A DNA stretch of 64,000 bases from Dysidea avara. Lineage: Eukaryota > Porifera > Demospongiae > Dictyoceratida > Dysideidae. The translations under genes were made by a program, and so were the position numbers. Where the stretch lies: the NCBI RefSeq assembly GCF_963678975.1, contig NC_089277.1:20739440-20803439 (forward strand), given 5' to 3'. This document shows, in pieces, positions 23,055 through 34,057 of the stretch (position 1 is its first letter; each line of letters begins with the position of its first letter). The notes under the pieces were generated by a model. It was not told where the DNA came from. It worked only from the letters and a program-made list of their open reading frames with translations, and did no database searches.

Positions 23055-23250
23055 ATGATAGCAGTGGCTCAGTAGTTAAGAATTTGGGGATCAGCCACTA
23101 TGTGTTTGAGGAGTCATCACTCTACTGTACATTGTCCAACATCAGCCAGTATTGATCTGGCCTATTCTGAGGTCAGACTTAATGCCGATGCCCTCAAATA
23201 ACTTTGTTCTTAATAGTCTCTTGTGTTATCCAGCTGTCCAGCACTTGACA
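23055..23250 (+). repeat. Possible tRNA-derived SINE
   Basis: TGGCTCAGTAG (23065-23075) resembles a Pol III A box. GTTTGAGGAGTC (about 23104-23115) resembles a B box at tRNA-like spacing. The flanking text AGCAGTGGCTCAGTAGTTAA is typical of tRNA-derived SINE heads. It shows no cloverleaf, so a functional tRNA is unlikely. Confidence 0.4.
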
Positions 23251-24904
23251 GCCAGTACCGGGGGGTGGTGGCAATGTTTATTCTAGGATTTCTCCTTTGG
23301 GAGGAATCAGGAATTTGGGGGGTGACTAGGCAAATTTCTGCATCTAGTTGTCCAACTACATAAAGTAGTTGAAATAGTTGCCAAACAGGTTAGTCATTTA
23401 AGATTGTGTAATGAGTGTTGATTTAGATTTTTGTGATTGGATGAAAGTCAAATTGTATGGCTGGTAGAACGTGATGCATGAGTGTATAGTAGTGATGACA
23501 TAATGATGTAATACTTATGACAACCATGTGCAACCGCATGTATACATATTCTATTAGTAATGCACTACATATCAAGTGTTTACTCTTTACAATTTGTGTG
23601 AGATCAGTATTGACCATCATTGTATGTATGTCGTATGATACCATAAAGCACTAGCAAATTACAAGATCTGCATGGGTGGATGTCTTCCAAGACATAATTT
23701 AAAACTTAGGGTGTTTGAAATATTTATGAAATACTAGGGCATTTTCATGGTTAGCAAAACAAGTTTTTTTTAAATCAGGCTTTTTGATATTAAATCTGGG
23801 TGGTACAGTATTTGTACTGGCTGTGCATGCTATTTTGAAAGCAGAAATATTTACAAAATTACATTTTCTCAGATTGAATCTAAGCACAATTTTGAGAGTA
23901 AACTAAGCATGCTATTTTTTGATACTGGGTAAACTTGCGCTCTCAGATATTGAATAGCCATCACTATATGCATGAATTTTTGTTAGTTGTATACTAGGAG
24001 ATTTTTAAAAATCGATCTAATACTGAATCTGATAGCACTTTTAATGTTGTGTTTGCAATTTTTAACGTGGGAAAATTTTACGTATAACCACTCTGAGAAT
24101 GAATCTGAGAGCATTTTTGAGAAGCATCATGTGTCATTTTAAAACAAGCTTAACCTAAGTATAGTGCAGTAGTCACTCACAATTTTAGGGGGTGAGTCTA
24201 AGATTTTAGAGGGGAAGTTCCCCAAACAGCCCTAGAATAAACACTGGGTGGTAGTAAGGGCATTCCATCTAGCCCGGAAGGGAAAAAAAGGATTTGGGTG
24301 TTGAAAGTCCCTGATTCAAATGCTGGTAAGTTTTTCCAACAATTTTCGTGTACCTTTTCCCCCAGGGTGACAGTTCTATTAGAGTATTTTGACACCACAA
24401 TTTACAGTTGTTTGGTTTTTGTTTTTAACTCTATAGCTGTCAATGCAATTTCTTTAAGCCACTAAAGGTTTGAGCTGTGATGGTTAACCTGTATTTTTAC
24501 CATAAGTGGTTAACCCTGTAGGCATGACAACAATTTGTCCTTTTTTAATATGCAAACAGTTGTCTATAGCTCTATGGCTATTAAATAGATTTGCACCAAA
24601 CGTGGTACATGATTGTGCCATAATAATTATGTTCTTAAAGTGTACCAAAGCTCAAGAAAAGTGAGCTATTCATTTGCATTTTATAATGGTTTTTGTTAAG
24701 TGTATGGAAAAAATAATCTAAGTCCCCCAAGCTCTATTTACAAAGAAAGAAAAAACAAAGAAATTAAGCAGAATTTTGAAGGTATATAATTATTTCATGA
24801 CTGTGTCATGGAATGTTGCACAAATTTGACGTGTGGGATACTGGCTATGGAAGGAATTTGCAGTATAGAAATGATTCCAATTTGAGGAGGGAGCATGTGA
24901 CTTT
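23251..24904. other. Intronic stretch without a gene
   Basis: Nothing recognised beyond one dispersed-motif copy (GTGACAGTTCTATTAGAGTA at 24367). Confidence 0.4.
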
Positions 24905-25000
24905 GTATGTGTGAACATTGCGTTTTCTTTCTTCCTGTAAATAACACTCACGGCATGGCATACCGGCTTTCTTGGCTGCACAACACATTACCGTGTGTCT
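24905..25000 (-). repeat. Inverted fragment of the CACACGGTAGTGTG repeat
   Basis: Read on the minus strand it has ACACACGGTAATGTGTTGTG and then CAGGAAGAAAGAAAACGCAA, matching the 5' part of the copies at 20292, 25786 and 37885. Confidence 0.7.
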
Positions 25001-25294
25001 TGATTTTACCACCAAATATTCCAGAAGTTGTTCTGATTATAATGTACACATGTCTAGCTAAGCTAATAAGCTTGAGGTTTGAGTACTACTCAAAAGTATA
25101 ATACATATAAATTTTGTAATAGGCAGGGGCCTAGTATAAAGATGAATTGTCTTGAGTGTAGTACTGCGTAACACTACTTGTAGTATTTAATATATAGGGA
25201 AGGATTGTGTAGTAGCTTATGCACATTTAAGGTCAGAGAATTTAAAAGGTGAACTGAACTCTTTCATAAATCATGATTACCTTGTTGTTTGCAG

Positions 25295-25360
25295 AATCAC
25301 CAGATGTGTTTCAAGAGGATCCATTGGCTTACAAGACACCCAATCAACCAGTCATTAAAA
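25295..25360 (+). CDS. ANK-ROC-COR-death gene, linker exon
   Basis: A 66-bp exon between a strong acceptor (TTGTTGTTTGCAG) and a GTATGT donor. It completes the codon left open by the ROC-COR exon (G plus AA gives Glu) and reads SPDVFQEDPLAYKTPNQPVI, then Lys. It leaves one base (A) for the next exon. It has no domain of its own and links COR to the death domain. The evidence is the exact phase match on both sides and strong splice sites; without those it would be too short to call. Confidence 0.78.
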
Positions 25361-25785
25361 GTATGTAGTGAGTTAATAGCACGATGAAGGAATTGCATTA
25401 ACAGTGCTTATTCCAGTTAATAAGCCATAATTTTGCCAGTGATATTTAGTTTCACTTAGTATATATTATAAGTTGTGAGATACACTGTGCATGGTGACAA
25501 CAAAATCACAGAACCATCAATGATTATAATTTACAGCAATCCATTGTATTGTCTGAAGTGGTTGGTATGATTGCATAAGCAGCTAAAACCAAACATTTTT
25601 GGTTTGTGGTGTCTTCTGTTGTTTTTTGTGCACTGTATAACAGGTCCAATTTTTTCAAATTGAAACATGGATTATAAATAGAACACTGAAATAGTATTTC
25701 AATGTTTCAACAGAAATTTTGTAATCATATAATTTATATTTTCTTTCAAGTGTGGATATTTTTCATTAAATCATGGCGTTGATCA

Positions 25786-26572
25786 TCAAGACACACGGTA
25801 GTGTGTCGTGCGGCCCAAGAAGCCGGCGCGTAACACCCGTGAGTATATTGACAGGAAGAAAGAAAACGCAATTTTCGCACCTCCGTAGCTCTGTGCTTCC
25901 TTGATGAAACAAGACGATTTTTGCTGTGTAGATTCCCTCCACCTTCAGCACTCCACGTTCCAAATTTGAGCGAAATCGCTTCGCGCGTTCCCGAGATATG
26001 CGACTTCAAAAATTGGCTCAGTTTCTTCGTTTTTTCTTCTTATTTTTCTTTTTCTTGTCGCACACTTACAAAAACTGCTATAAAACTCGAACGCCATATC
26101 CGATTGCCTTGAAATTTGGCACACAGAAGGGGGATATAAGGGCGCATCTCTGTACCAACTTTGGCTGGAATACGATAAACAGGCAAAGAGTTATGAGCGA
26201 TTATTCACGAAAAATAACACCAATATGTTGTCACGCCTACAGGGTAAACCGCGTATGGGAAGAAGCTGAAAATCGGTGGCTGAATAGGTTAACTATTGAA
26301 CCTCAAACCTTTTGTGGTTTGAAAGAAATCGAGCTACAAAACAGGAAGATACAACAAAAAAACCAACAGTGTGTAACAATTACGCAATCGAGATTAGCTA
26401 ATAAAAAAACGACTGCTTGCCACGCCTACCAGATAAACCGCTTTGGGTAATGCTTTGAAAATCGTTGTACAGATGGAGTAATCATCTTAGAAAGGCTCAT
26501 CAATGGTGTAGAAGAATCAGACTTTAAGCCACGGAGTTATAACACGAAATCCAACTTGGTGCAGCAAGTGCG
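25786..26572 (+). repeat. CACACGGTAGTGTG dispersed repeat, longest copy
   Basis: It starts TCAAGACACACGGTAGTGTG and includes GAAGCCGGCGCG, CAGGAAGAAAGAAAACGCAA and CGAAATCGCTTCGCGCG. It is GC-richer than its surroundings. An internal diverged duplication (GCCTACAGGGTAAACCGCG at about 26235 and GCCTACCAGATAAACCGC at about 26422) lies in its 3' half. A 150-codon plus-strand ORF (25998-26450) crosses it; I recognise no family and treat the ORF as a passenger. It runs directly into the minisatellite array. Confidence 0.65.
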
Positions 26573-29500
26573 AGATCGAGATACTCTAATAGAGCAGTCA
26601 TCCTAATAGAGCAGTCACCCTGAAGAGAATTCAAGAGATCAGCTAGAAATAAGAAACCTGTATAGAGATCAGCTACACACAAGTCACCCAGTAGAGAGAT
26701 CAGCTAGAAGAAGTTACCTTGTAGGGAGTTCATGCAACTGTGGAAAGAGATAGTTCAGCTAGAAAAAATCACCTTGTAGAGTTCAGCTACAAAGAAACCA
26801 CCATGTAGAGAGTTCAGCTACAAACAAATCGCCCTGTGGAGAGATCAATAGAAGAAGTTACCTTGCAGAGAGTTCAGCTACAAAGAAACCATCATGTAGA
26901 GAGTTCAGCTACAAACAAATCTCCCTGTAGAGAGATTAGCTAGAAGAAGTTACCTTGTAGAGAGTTCAGCTACAAAGAAACCATCATGTAGAGAGTTCAG
27001 CTACAAACAAATCTCCCTATAGAGAGATCAGCTAGAAGAAGTTACCTCGTATCATGTAGAGAGTTCAGCTTCAAACAAATCACCCTGTAGAAAGATCAGC
27101 TAGAAGAGGTCACCTTGTAGAGAGTTCAGTTACAAAGAAACCACCATGTAGAGAGCTCAGCTACAAACTAGTGACTTTGTAGAGACATCAGCTAGAAGAA
27201 GTTACTTTGTAGAGAGTTCAGCTACAAAGAAACCATTCTTTAAAGAGCTCAGCTGCAAACAAATCACCTGTACAGAATTCAGCTACAAATAAATCACCCT
27301 GTAGAAAGATGAGCTAGAAAAAGTTACTTTGTAGAGAGTTCAGTTACAAAGAAACCACCATGTAGAGAATTCAGCTACAAACTAGTGACCCTGTAAAGAC
27401 ATCAGCTAGAAGAAGTTACCTTGAGAGAGTTCAGCTACAAAGAAACCATAATTTAGAGAGTTCAGTTTCAAACAAATCACCTGTGAGAGTTCAGCTACAA
27501 ACAAATCTCCCTGTAGAGAGATCAGCTAGAAGAAGTTATCTTGTAGATAGTTCAGCTACAAGCAAATCACCCTGTAGAGAAATCAGCTAGAAGAAGTTAA
27601 CTTGTAGAGAGTTCAGCTACAAAGAAACCATCATATAGAGTGTTCAGTTTCAAACAAATTACCTGTAGAGAGTTCAGCTACAAACAAATCTCCCTGTAGA
27701 GAGATCAGCTAGAATAAGTTACCTTGTAGAGAGTTCAGCTACAAACAAATCACCCTGTAGAAAGATCAGCTAGAAGAAGTCACCTTGTAGAAAGTTCAGT
27801 TACAAAGAAACCACCATGTAGAGAGTTCAGCTACAAACTAGTCACCTTGTAGAGACATCAGCTAGAAAAGTTACCTTGTAGAGAGTTCAGCTACAACGAA
27901 ACCATTCTGTTTAGAGCTCAGCTGCAAACAAATCACCTGTACAGAATTCAGCTACAAACAAATCACCCTGTAGAGAGATCAGCTAGAAGAAATTACCTTG
28001 TACGTAGTTCAGCTACAAAGAAACCACCAAGTAGAGAGTTCAGCTGCAAAGAAATCACCCTGTAGAAAATTCAGCCACAAACAAATTGCCCTGTAGAAAG
28101 ATCAGTTAGAAGAAGTTACCTTTTAGAGAGTTCAGCTACAAAGAAACCATTCTGTAAAGAGCTTAGCTGCAAACAAATCACCTGTACAGAATTCAGCTAC
28201 AAACAAATCACCCTGTAGAGAGATCGGCTGGAAGAAGTTACCTTGTAGATCGTTCAGCTACAAACAAATCACACTGTAGAGAGATCAGCTAGAAGAAGTT
28301 ACCTTGCAGAGAGTTCAGCTACAAACAAATCACCCTGTAGAGAGATCAGCTAGAAGAAGTTACCTTGTAGATCGTTCAGCTACAAACAAATCACCCTGTA
28401 GAGAGATCAGCTAGAAGAAATTACTTTGTAGAGAGTTCAGCTACAAAGAAACCACCATGTAGAGAGTTCAGCTGCAAAGAAATCACCCTGTATAAAATTC
28501 TGCCACAAAGAAATTGCCCTGTAGAAAGATCAGTTAGAAGAAGTTACCTTGTAGATAGTTCAGCTACAAACAGATCTCCCTGTAGAGAGATCAGCTAGAA
28601 GAAATTACCTTGTTGAGAGGCCAGCTACAAAGAAACCATTCTGTAAAGAGCTCAGCTGCAAACAAATCACCTGTACAGAATTCAGCTACAAACAAAATCA
28701 CCCTGTAGAGAGATCAGCTAGAAGAAGTTACCTTGTAGAGAGTTCAGCTACAAAGAAACCACCATGTAGAGAGTTCAGCTGCAAAGAAATCACCCTGTAT
28801 AAAATTCTGCCACAAAGAAATTGCCCTGTAGAAAGATCAGTTAGAAGAAGTTACCTTGTAGATAGTTCAGCTACAAACAGATCTCCCTGTAGAGAGATCA
28901 GCTAGAAGAAATTACCTTGTTGAGAGGCCAGCTACAAAGAAACCATTCTGTAAAGAGCTCAGCTGCAAACAAATCACCTGTACAGAATTCAGCTACAAAC
29001 AAAATCACCCTGTAGAGAGATCAGCTAGAAGAAGTTACCTTGTAGAGAGTTCAGCTACAAAGAAACCACCATGTAGAGAGTTCAGCTGCAAAGAAATCAC
29101 CCTGTATAAAGTTCTGCCCCAAAGAAATTGCCCTGTAGAAAGATCAGTTAGAAGAAGTTACCTTGTAGAGAGTTCAGCTACAAAGAAACAAATCACCTGT
29201 ACAGAATTCAGCTACGAACAAATCACCCTGTAGAGAGATCAGCTAGAAGAAATTACTTTGTAGAGAGTTCAGCTGCAAAGAAATCACCCTGTAGAAAATG
29301 CAGCCACAAACAAATTACCCTGTAGAAAGATCAGTTAGAAGAAGTTACCTTTTAGAGAGTTCAGCTACAAAGAAACCACCCTGTAGAGAGATCAGCTAGA
29401 AGAAGTTACCTTGTAGATCGTTCAGCTACAAACAAATCACCCTGTAGAGAGATCAGCTAGAAGAAGTTACCTTGTAGATAGTTCAGCTACAAACAAATCA

Positions 29501-29935
29501 CCCTGTAGAGAGATCAGCTAGAAGAAGTTATATACCTTGTAGAGAGTTCAGCTACAAAGAAACCACCATGTAGAGAGTTCAGCTGCAAAGAAATCACCCT
29601 GTATAAAATTCTGCCACAAACAAATTGCCCTGTAGAAAGATCAGTTAGAAGAAGTTACCTTTTAGAGAGTTCAGCTACAAAGAAACCATTCTGTAAAGAA
29701 CTCAGCTGCAAACAAATCACCCGTAGAGAGATCAGCTAGAAGAAGTTACCTTGTAGATAGTTCAGCTACAAACAAATCACCCTGTAGAGAGATCAGCTAG
29801 AAGAAGTTACCTTGTAGATAGTTCAACTACAAACAAATCTCCCTGTAGAGAGATCAGCTAGAAGAAATTACCTTGTAGAGAGTTCAGCTACAAAGAAACC
29901 ATCATGTAGAGAGTTCAGCTGCAAAGAAATCACCA
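26573..29935. repeat. Minisatellite array 1, about 31-bp units, 3.3 kb
   Basis: Over 100 units alternate between types such as GTTCAGCTACAAACAAATCA, ending CCCTGTAGAGA, and GATCAGCTAGAAGAAGTTAC, ending CTTGTAGAGA. Unit types are interleaved and form higher-order repeats. It starts in two copies of the dispersed motif (AGATACTCTAATAGAGCAGT). The last unit is followed by a tail module shared with arrays 2 and 3. There is no spacer/repeat regularity of a CRISPR. It lies in the intron before the death-domain exon. Confidence 0.97.
28558..29171. repeat. Higher-order repeat of about 307 bp within array 1
   Basis: A block starting GTTCAGCTACAAACAGATCT at 28558 repeats almost exactly from 28865, carrying the same series of about ten unit variants. 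This points to recent unequal exchange or replication slippage over a multi-unit block. Confidence 0.85.
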
Positions 29936-30019
29936 CTGCCCAAATTTCAAGGCAATAGCTCTTTCCAATCTGAAGTTATCAATTGTCAAAGTTGGCAAAT
30001 TGTGTGTGGAAGGCCCCTT

Positions 30020-30525
30020 TTCGCAAATCCAGTCACATATGTATTATATATATAATTTGTACATTTACTGATAAAATATTTAAAGTACATCTACTTCATC
30101 TTTTCTTCTTCCTGTAGTAAAGAAAAAAAACATAGGTTAAAAAAGTCCCAAAGCTGGCCATAGGCCGGCTTTGGGGTATACAAATACAAAAAGAAATGAA
30201 ATCTAATCCAAAACAGCCAAGCTGTAAAAAAAGTGTGCGGCCCTCAGAAAGGCTATGGTGAAAAAAGATGTGAAATCCAAGGTGGCGGCCAAGAAATGGC
30301 TGTGATGGTAGGTTAATGGTAAAAATTTTAATAACGACAATTCAGGTGAATTTTTGTGCCGCTTCACAAAATTTACCTGAATTGTCATTATTAAAATTTT
30401 TACCATTAACCTACCATCACAGCCATTTCTTGGCCGCCACCTTGGATTTCACATCTTTTTTCACCATAGCCTTTCTGAGGGCCGCACACTTTTTTTACAG
30501 CTTGGCTGTTTTGGATTAGATAATA
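30020..30525. mobile_element. Array-associated tail and hairpin module, copy 1
   Basis: After TATATATAATTTGTACATTT comes a conserved stretch with CATAGGCCGGCTTTGGGGTA. Then comes a near-perfect hairpin: arms about 30203-30355 and 30370-30522, starting TAATCCAAAACAGCCAAGCT and ending with its inverse, with a loop of about 15 bp. Two mirror ORFs of 67 codons are consequences of the palindrome. The same module follows arrays 2 and 3. Confidence 0.85.
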
Positions 30526-30690
30526 ATATCAGCATAATATCCCGTAAGCCATGCACATTTGGAGAATTCATTGGCTGGAGGCTGTTTTGGCAAATCTGTT
30601 ACACCTTGCACATTACCCAACATTTCAGTAGCTACAGTAAATACATTTAATTATCGCATGATAGCTGCATTGTAGTGTTATACATTATCA

Positions 30691-31585
30691 GTACACAAAA
30701 AAAATTGGAATTTTCAACTAGAATAGGGACCATAGCACATCAATAAAAAGTACTGAAACAAGTCCATGATATATAATCACAGTAAAAAAATAAGAAGTGT
30801 TATATCCCTAATGTGCTAAAGATACCACAATGGAAATGCACAGTAGGGATATAACACATCTTATTGTTTTACTATTTATGTAATATCATGTATTACTCCA
30901 ACTTGTTTCAGTACTTTTTCTTGATGTGCTATGGTCCTTACTCTAGTTGAAAATTCCAAATTTTGTGTACTTGTTTGTTAACTTATAATTATTATGACTG
31001 GTGAACCCATGCATACTGCATCTGAAATGGTGCCACACACCACAATTGTCATCTGAAAAGTGAAGTATCCATTATGCTTCATTGTCGGCTATGCTTAACT
31101 CTTTACACAGTAGTACAAATCAAGAACTGTTCAAAAGCACCACTGCACTCAAAATATCCACTATTAAAAAATACGGACAATTTCCCTTACGAAGGGAAGC
31201 CATCATGTGCTACTGCCAAATCGACACTTTTCGCTGTCAGCAAAGATGAATGGACACAAAGAAGGACACCGGTAAGTCCATGAAGAATGCATTATACATA
31301 CTGTGGTATGCCAAAAGGCACCTCTCAGGTGGAAGCAACATCAAACCTGTAGCCTTAGCTGTTATTGAGTTATGCTTGTCTGAAGGCATCAGTCAGTCAG
31401 GCAGTGAGTAGAAAATTCCATTAAATAAAAATTCTTTAAAATTCCGTAGCAACGTGTTGAAAGTGTTTCGGGTCAATCTAAAAGCTTGTTTGGGCTTAAC
31501 CAATAGCATTGTCAGGGAAAACTGAGTCTGGTTTTTTGGGTTATTTTATTTTGTGGGCCATGCCTACTCCTTTGTGGTCCCTACT
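30691..31585. mobile_element. Foldback repeat family 'A', 5'-truncated copy
   Basis: It begins at the inner hairpin (ACACAAAAAAAATTGGAATT) and runs through the right arm to the terminus TTTGTGGTCCCTACT. That end is the inverse of the 10716 left end and lies about 50 bp before the death-domain exon. A plus ORF at 31074-31283 carries the recurrent FAVSKDEW peptide. Confidence 0.75.
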
Positions 31586-31634
31586 GTACAGTACTATCAT
31601 CACACTGTGTTATATTATGCTAATTTCAATTTAG

Positions 31635-31930
31635 GACCTGCAATGAGGTTGCTCCATGAGGTGGTAATTCCCAGAATAGCAGCTGACTGGAGTTTGGTAG
31701 CTGATTATTTGGAATACGAGGTGGAGGATAAAAAGGTTATAAGAAAGAAGCATCACGGTGATCCAGTTGAATGTTGTGTGGGACTATTAGAAGATTGGTT
31801 ATCCAGTAATAAAGGTGCTTCCCCTAAATCTTGGTCCAAGCTGATTGAGGTTCTCAGCCAAATTAACAGTCTTACATCAACAACTGAAAAAATTGTCGAA
31901 GATTTAGCTGAAGCAGGAGTATTTGTGTAG
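31635..31930 (+). CDS. ANK-ROC-COR-death gene, terminal death-domain exon
   Basis: The acceptor AATTTCAATTTAG is followed by GA, which completes the linker exon's open codon (A plus GA gives Arg). The frame then runs 97 residues to TAG at 31928-31930. PAMRLLHEVVIPRIAADWSL, DYLEYEVEDKKVIRKKHHGD, CCVGLLEDWLSSNKGASPKS and WSKLIEVLSQI give the six-helix death-domain pattern: W in helix 2, then a helix-5 segment of the form LLxxWL and a SWxKLIEVL helix 6. A homotypic protein-interaction role is known for the family; the partner is unknown. The ATG upstream at 31553 opens the same frame but lies in intron and repeat sequence. Confidence 0.9.
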
Positions 31931-32260
31931 AACTTTAAGCACTGCACATGCAACTGAAATTATGTATTTTTATTACAACACATGCACACATACAGTAATT
32001 GCACAAACACTACACAACACACCAATGTATTCTAACATTTTTACACTTACACATGCATGCATTTGCACATGCACGCACATGCCACAAACATTACAATATG
32101 CACACTTCACACCGAAACACATATTCACTTATATACATGTACACAGCAGCACTAGTAGAGATTAGGCGTAGCTAAGAATGTAATCTTACATTTAGCACTG
32201 CTGTTAGTTTTGTAGTTGCACAAATTCAATATAACCCCTTTTTATTACTACTTTTGGTCT

Positions 32261-32266
32261 AATAAA
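32261..32266 (+). terminator. Poly(A) signal for the ANK-ROC-COR-death gene
   Basis: AATAAA lies about 330 bp after the stop codon on the same strand, in AT-rich sequence with a T-rich run nearby. The intervening 3' UTR contains a CA-rich stretch (ACACATGCACACATAC-like). Confidence 0.55.
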
Positions 32267-33020
32267 CTTTATAGTAGCTCTGCACAACAATAATACTGTA
32301 CATACGTATATCTAAAGTAAAAATACACACACAAATTAAATGCTTTTGAACTATAAAGTGTACTGAAAAATTACTTGGAAACTAATTATATAAGTAGGAA
32401 TTATAAAAATAAAAGCTAGGGTGCATGGGAGGTCATCTCTACCTACTGCCTATGCCAATGGACATTATGCCTACTTAGAGTATAACCATGACTATAACGT
32501 AGCAATTAATTCACTAGTATAGTATTTAACTCCCTTGTTTTCTTGGAATTTTTGCCATGTTCCCTGCTATAATATAAAATTTCTAGTTTTCACACTCGCA
32601 TTTTTACATTTTGTAATATAATTTTGACTGGTAATCACATCGCAGAAAAGAATGGCATGAGCCAAACATAACATGTGACCCAATAATGATTTACTGGGAA
32701 TTGTTTTGCTTTTTAGCATTGTTCCAACACAGCATTGCTAACAAAATAAGACAAAAATAGTTTTATTAACAAGTGGATGTACTGTAATATCCTTAATAGA
32801 TGTTGACGTTGTCGTCAATAGAGTTGTGGTTACCAACTGCATTAGTCAACTTAATATTACTACAGACTTGTGGGTAGCCAAGGTTAATTTCAGGATCCAT
32901 TATCACAAATCATTAACATTTTAGTGTTCAATGTTCAACAACATTATCTATTACAATACTGCAACATCACACCATTCAGTACACCACCAAAATTATGTTC
33001 ATCAGTGCAGTGTTATATAC
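32267..33020. other. Intergenic stretch, no features seen
   Basis: AT-rich sequence downstream of the gene. No exon, RNA gene or repeat recognised. Confidence 0.4.
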
Positions 33021-33197
33021 CTTTGCAGCAGATTAAGTAAAGAATTAATAATGTTCATTCCACTATGGAATGCTGCTTTCATTAAAAGTAATGCCGCTAA
33101 CATGGCTTTCCTTATCACAGTGTTTATTCCAACCACAGGAGCATCAAAAATTGTTATTGCTATTAGCGCTTTACAGTGACCAGCACTGATCATGACA
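33021..33197 (-). CDS. Possible internal exon, function unknown
   Basis: On the minus strand an acceptor (CATTTTTCAG) and a donor (CAAAGGTATATA) bound 177 bp of open frame, with one base before the first full codon and two after the last (a symmetric exon). The peptide VMISAGHCKALIAITIFDAP, then INTVIRKAMLAALLLMKAAF is hydrophobic and helical and carries no recognised motif. No neighbouring exon was found on this strand. Confidence 0.3.
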
Positions 33198-33324
33198 CTG
33201 AAAAATGAGGGATATAAGATGGTATTTCCAGTATCACTCCTGTACTTTACCAGAAAATGAAGGCTCTTGTTATTTTGGAACATATACATTTGACAAAATT
33301 AATAGCATGCATATTATACTCAAT

Positions 33325-33773
33325 TAGGGACCCGCCGATTATGCTGGCGTAATTTTGAGCATAATAGGTACCTAAAAGCATTGAGCATAATGCCAGCATA
33401 ATAGGTTAAATATTTGTACGATAGTATAAATTCTTGCTGGAAAAATGACAATTGCAAAATAAGATCGATATACTCTAATAGAACAATCAGTAACTCTAAT
33501 AGAACAATCATCAAACTGACTGTTCTATTAGAGTATATCAATCTTTTCTCTTACATGCAGCAAGAATTTATTATTTGTGTTTCAGCCACTCATTTTTTTC
33601 TTTCTATACAGTGTTAAACTAATAGCAAAGCATATGAACTAAGGCATGAACATTGAGCATAATCGAGCATAATAGGTAAATATTGAGCATTACTTTAAGC
33701 ATAATAGGTGAATTTTTTAGCAGTGCAGCATAGCATAATAGGTAAAATTATGAGCATAATCGGCGGGTCCCTA
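33325..33773. mobile_element. hAT-like MITE with 8-bp duplication
   Basis: It starts TAGGGACCCGCCGATTATGC and ends GCATAATCGGCGGGTCCCTA, a perfect inverted repeat of 20 bp. TACTCAAT flanks both sides (33317-33324 and 33774-33781). Three copies of the dispersed motif sit in the middle (33465-33541), two in one direction and one inverted. It has no transposase. Confidence 0.93.
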
Positions 33774-34057
33774 TACTCAATTAAATCAAGGATTGTTAAT
33801 TTAGCAGTGCTGAAGTCTATAGTAGTTCAACTAGCCATGTCATCTTAATTTTATTAGACTTAAATGTGCCCTAAATACTATAGATATGCTTAGCTTAGGG
33901 TGGGATCTGGTGAAGATTAATTCCCTAATAATCATCAACCCTATCAGCTGAAGGAAAATTATAGAAATTGTACAGAACCATTAATGTTGAATACCCAATT
34001 AGTGACAATACATAGTAGTATTATTCCCAGAATTTGTGTAAAACAAGCATATCAGTT

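Noticed and set aside
23065..23115. Functional tRNA gene
   Set aside because: A- and B-box-like words are present, but no cloverleaf or acceptor stem can be formed.
26573..29935. CRISPR-like array
   Set aside because: Units are contiguous variants of about 31 bp without unique spacers, no cas genes are present and the DNA is eukaryotic; it is a minisatellite.
30203..30519. Two 67-codon proteins on opposite strands
   Set aside because: They are identical because the locus is a palindrome, and the same ORF recurs in the other hairpin copies.
31553..31634. 5' extension of the death-domain exon
   Set aside because: The sequence is the terminus of a family A repeat plus an intron end; the acceptor at 31634 fits the phase of the linker exon.
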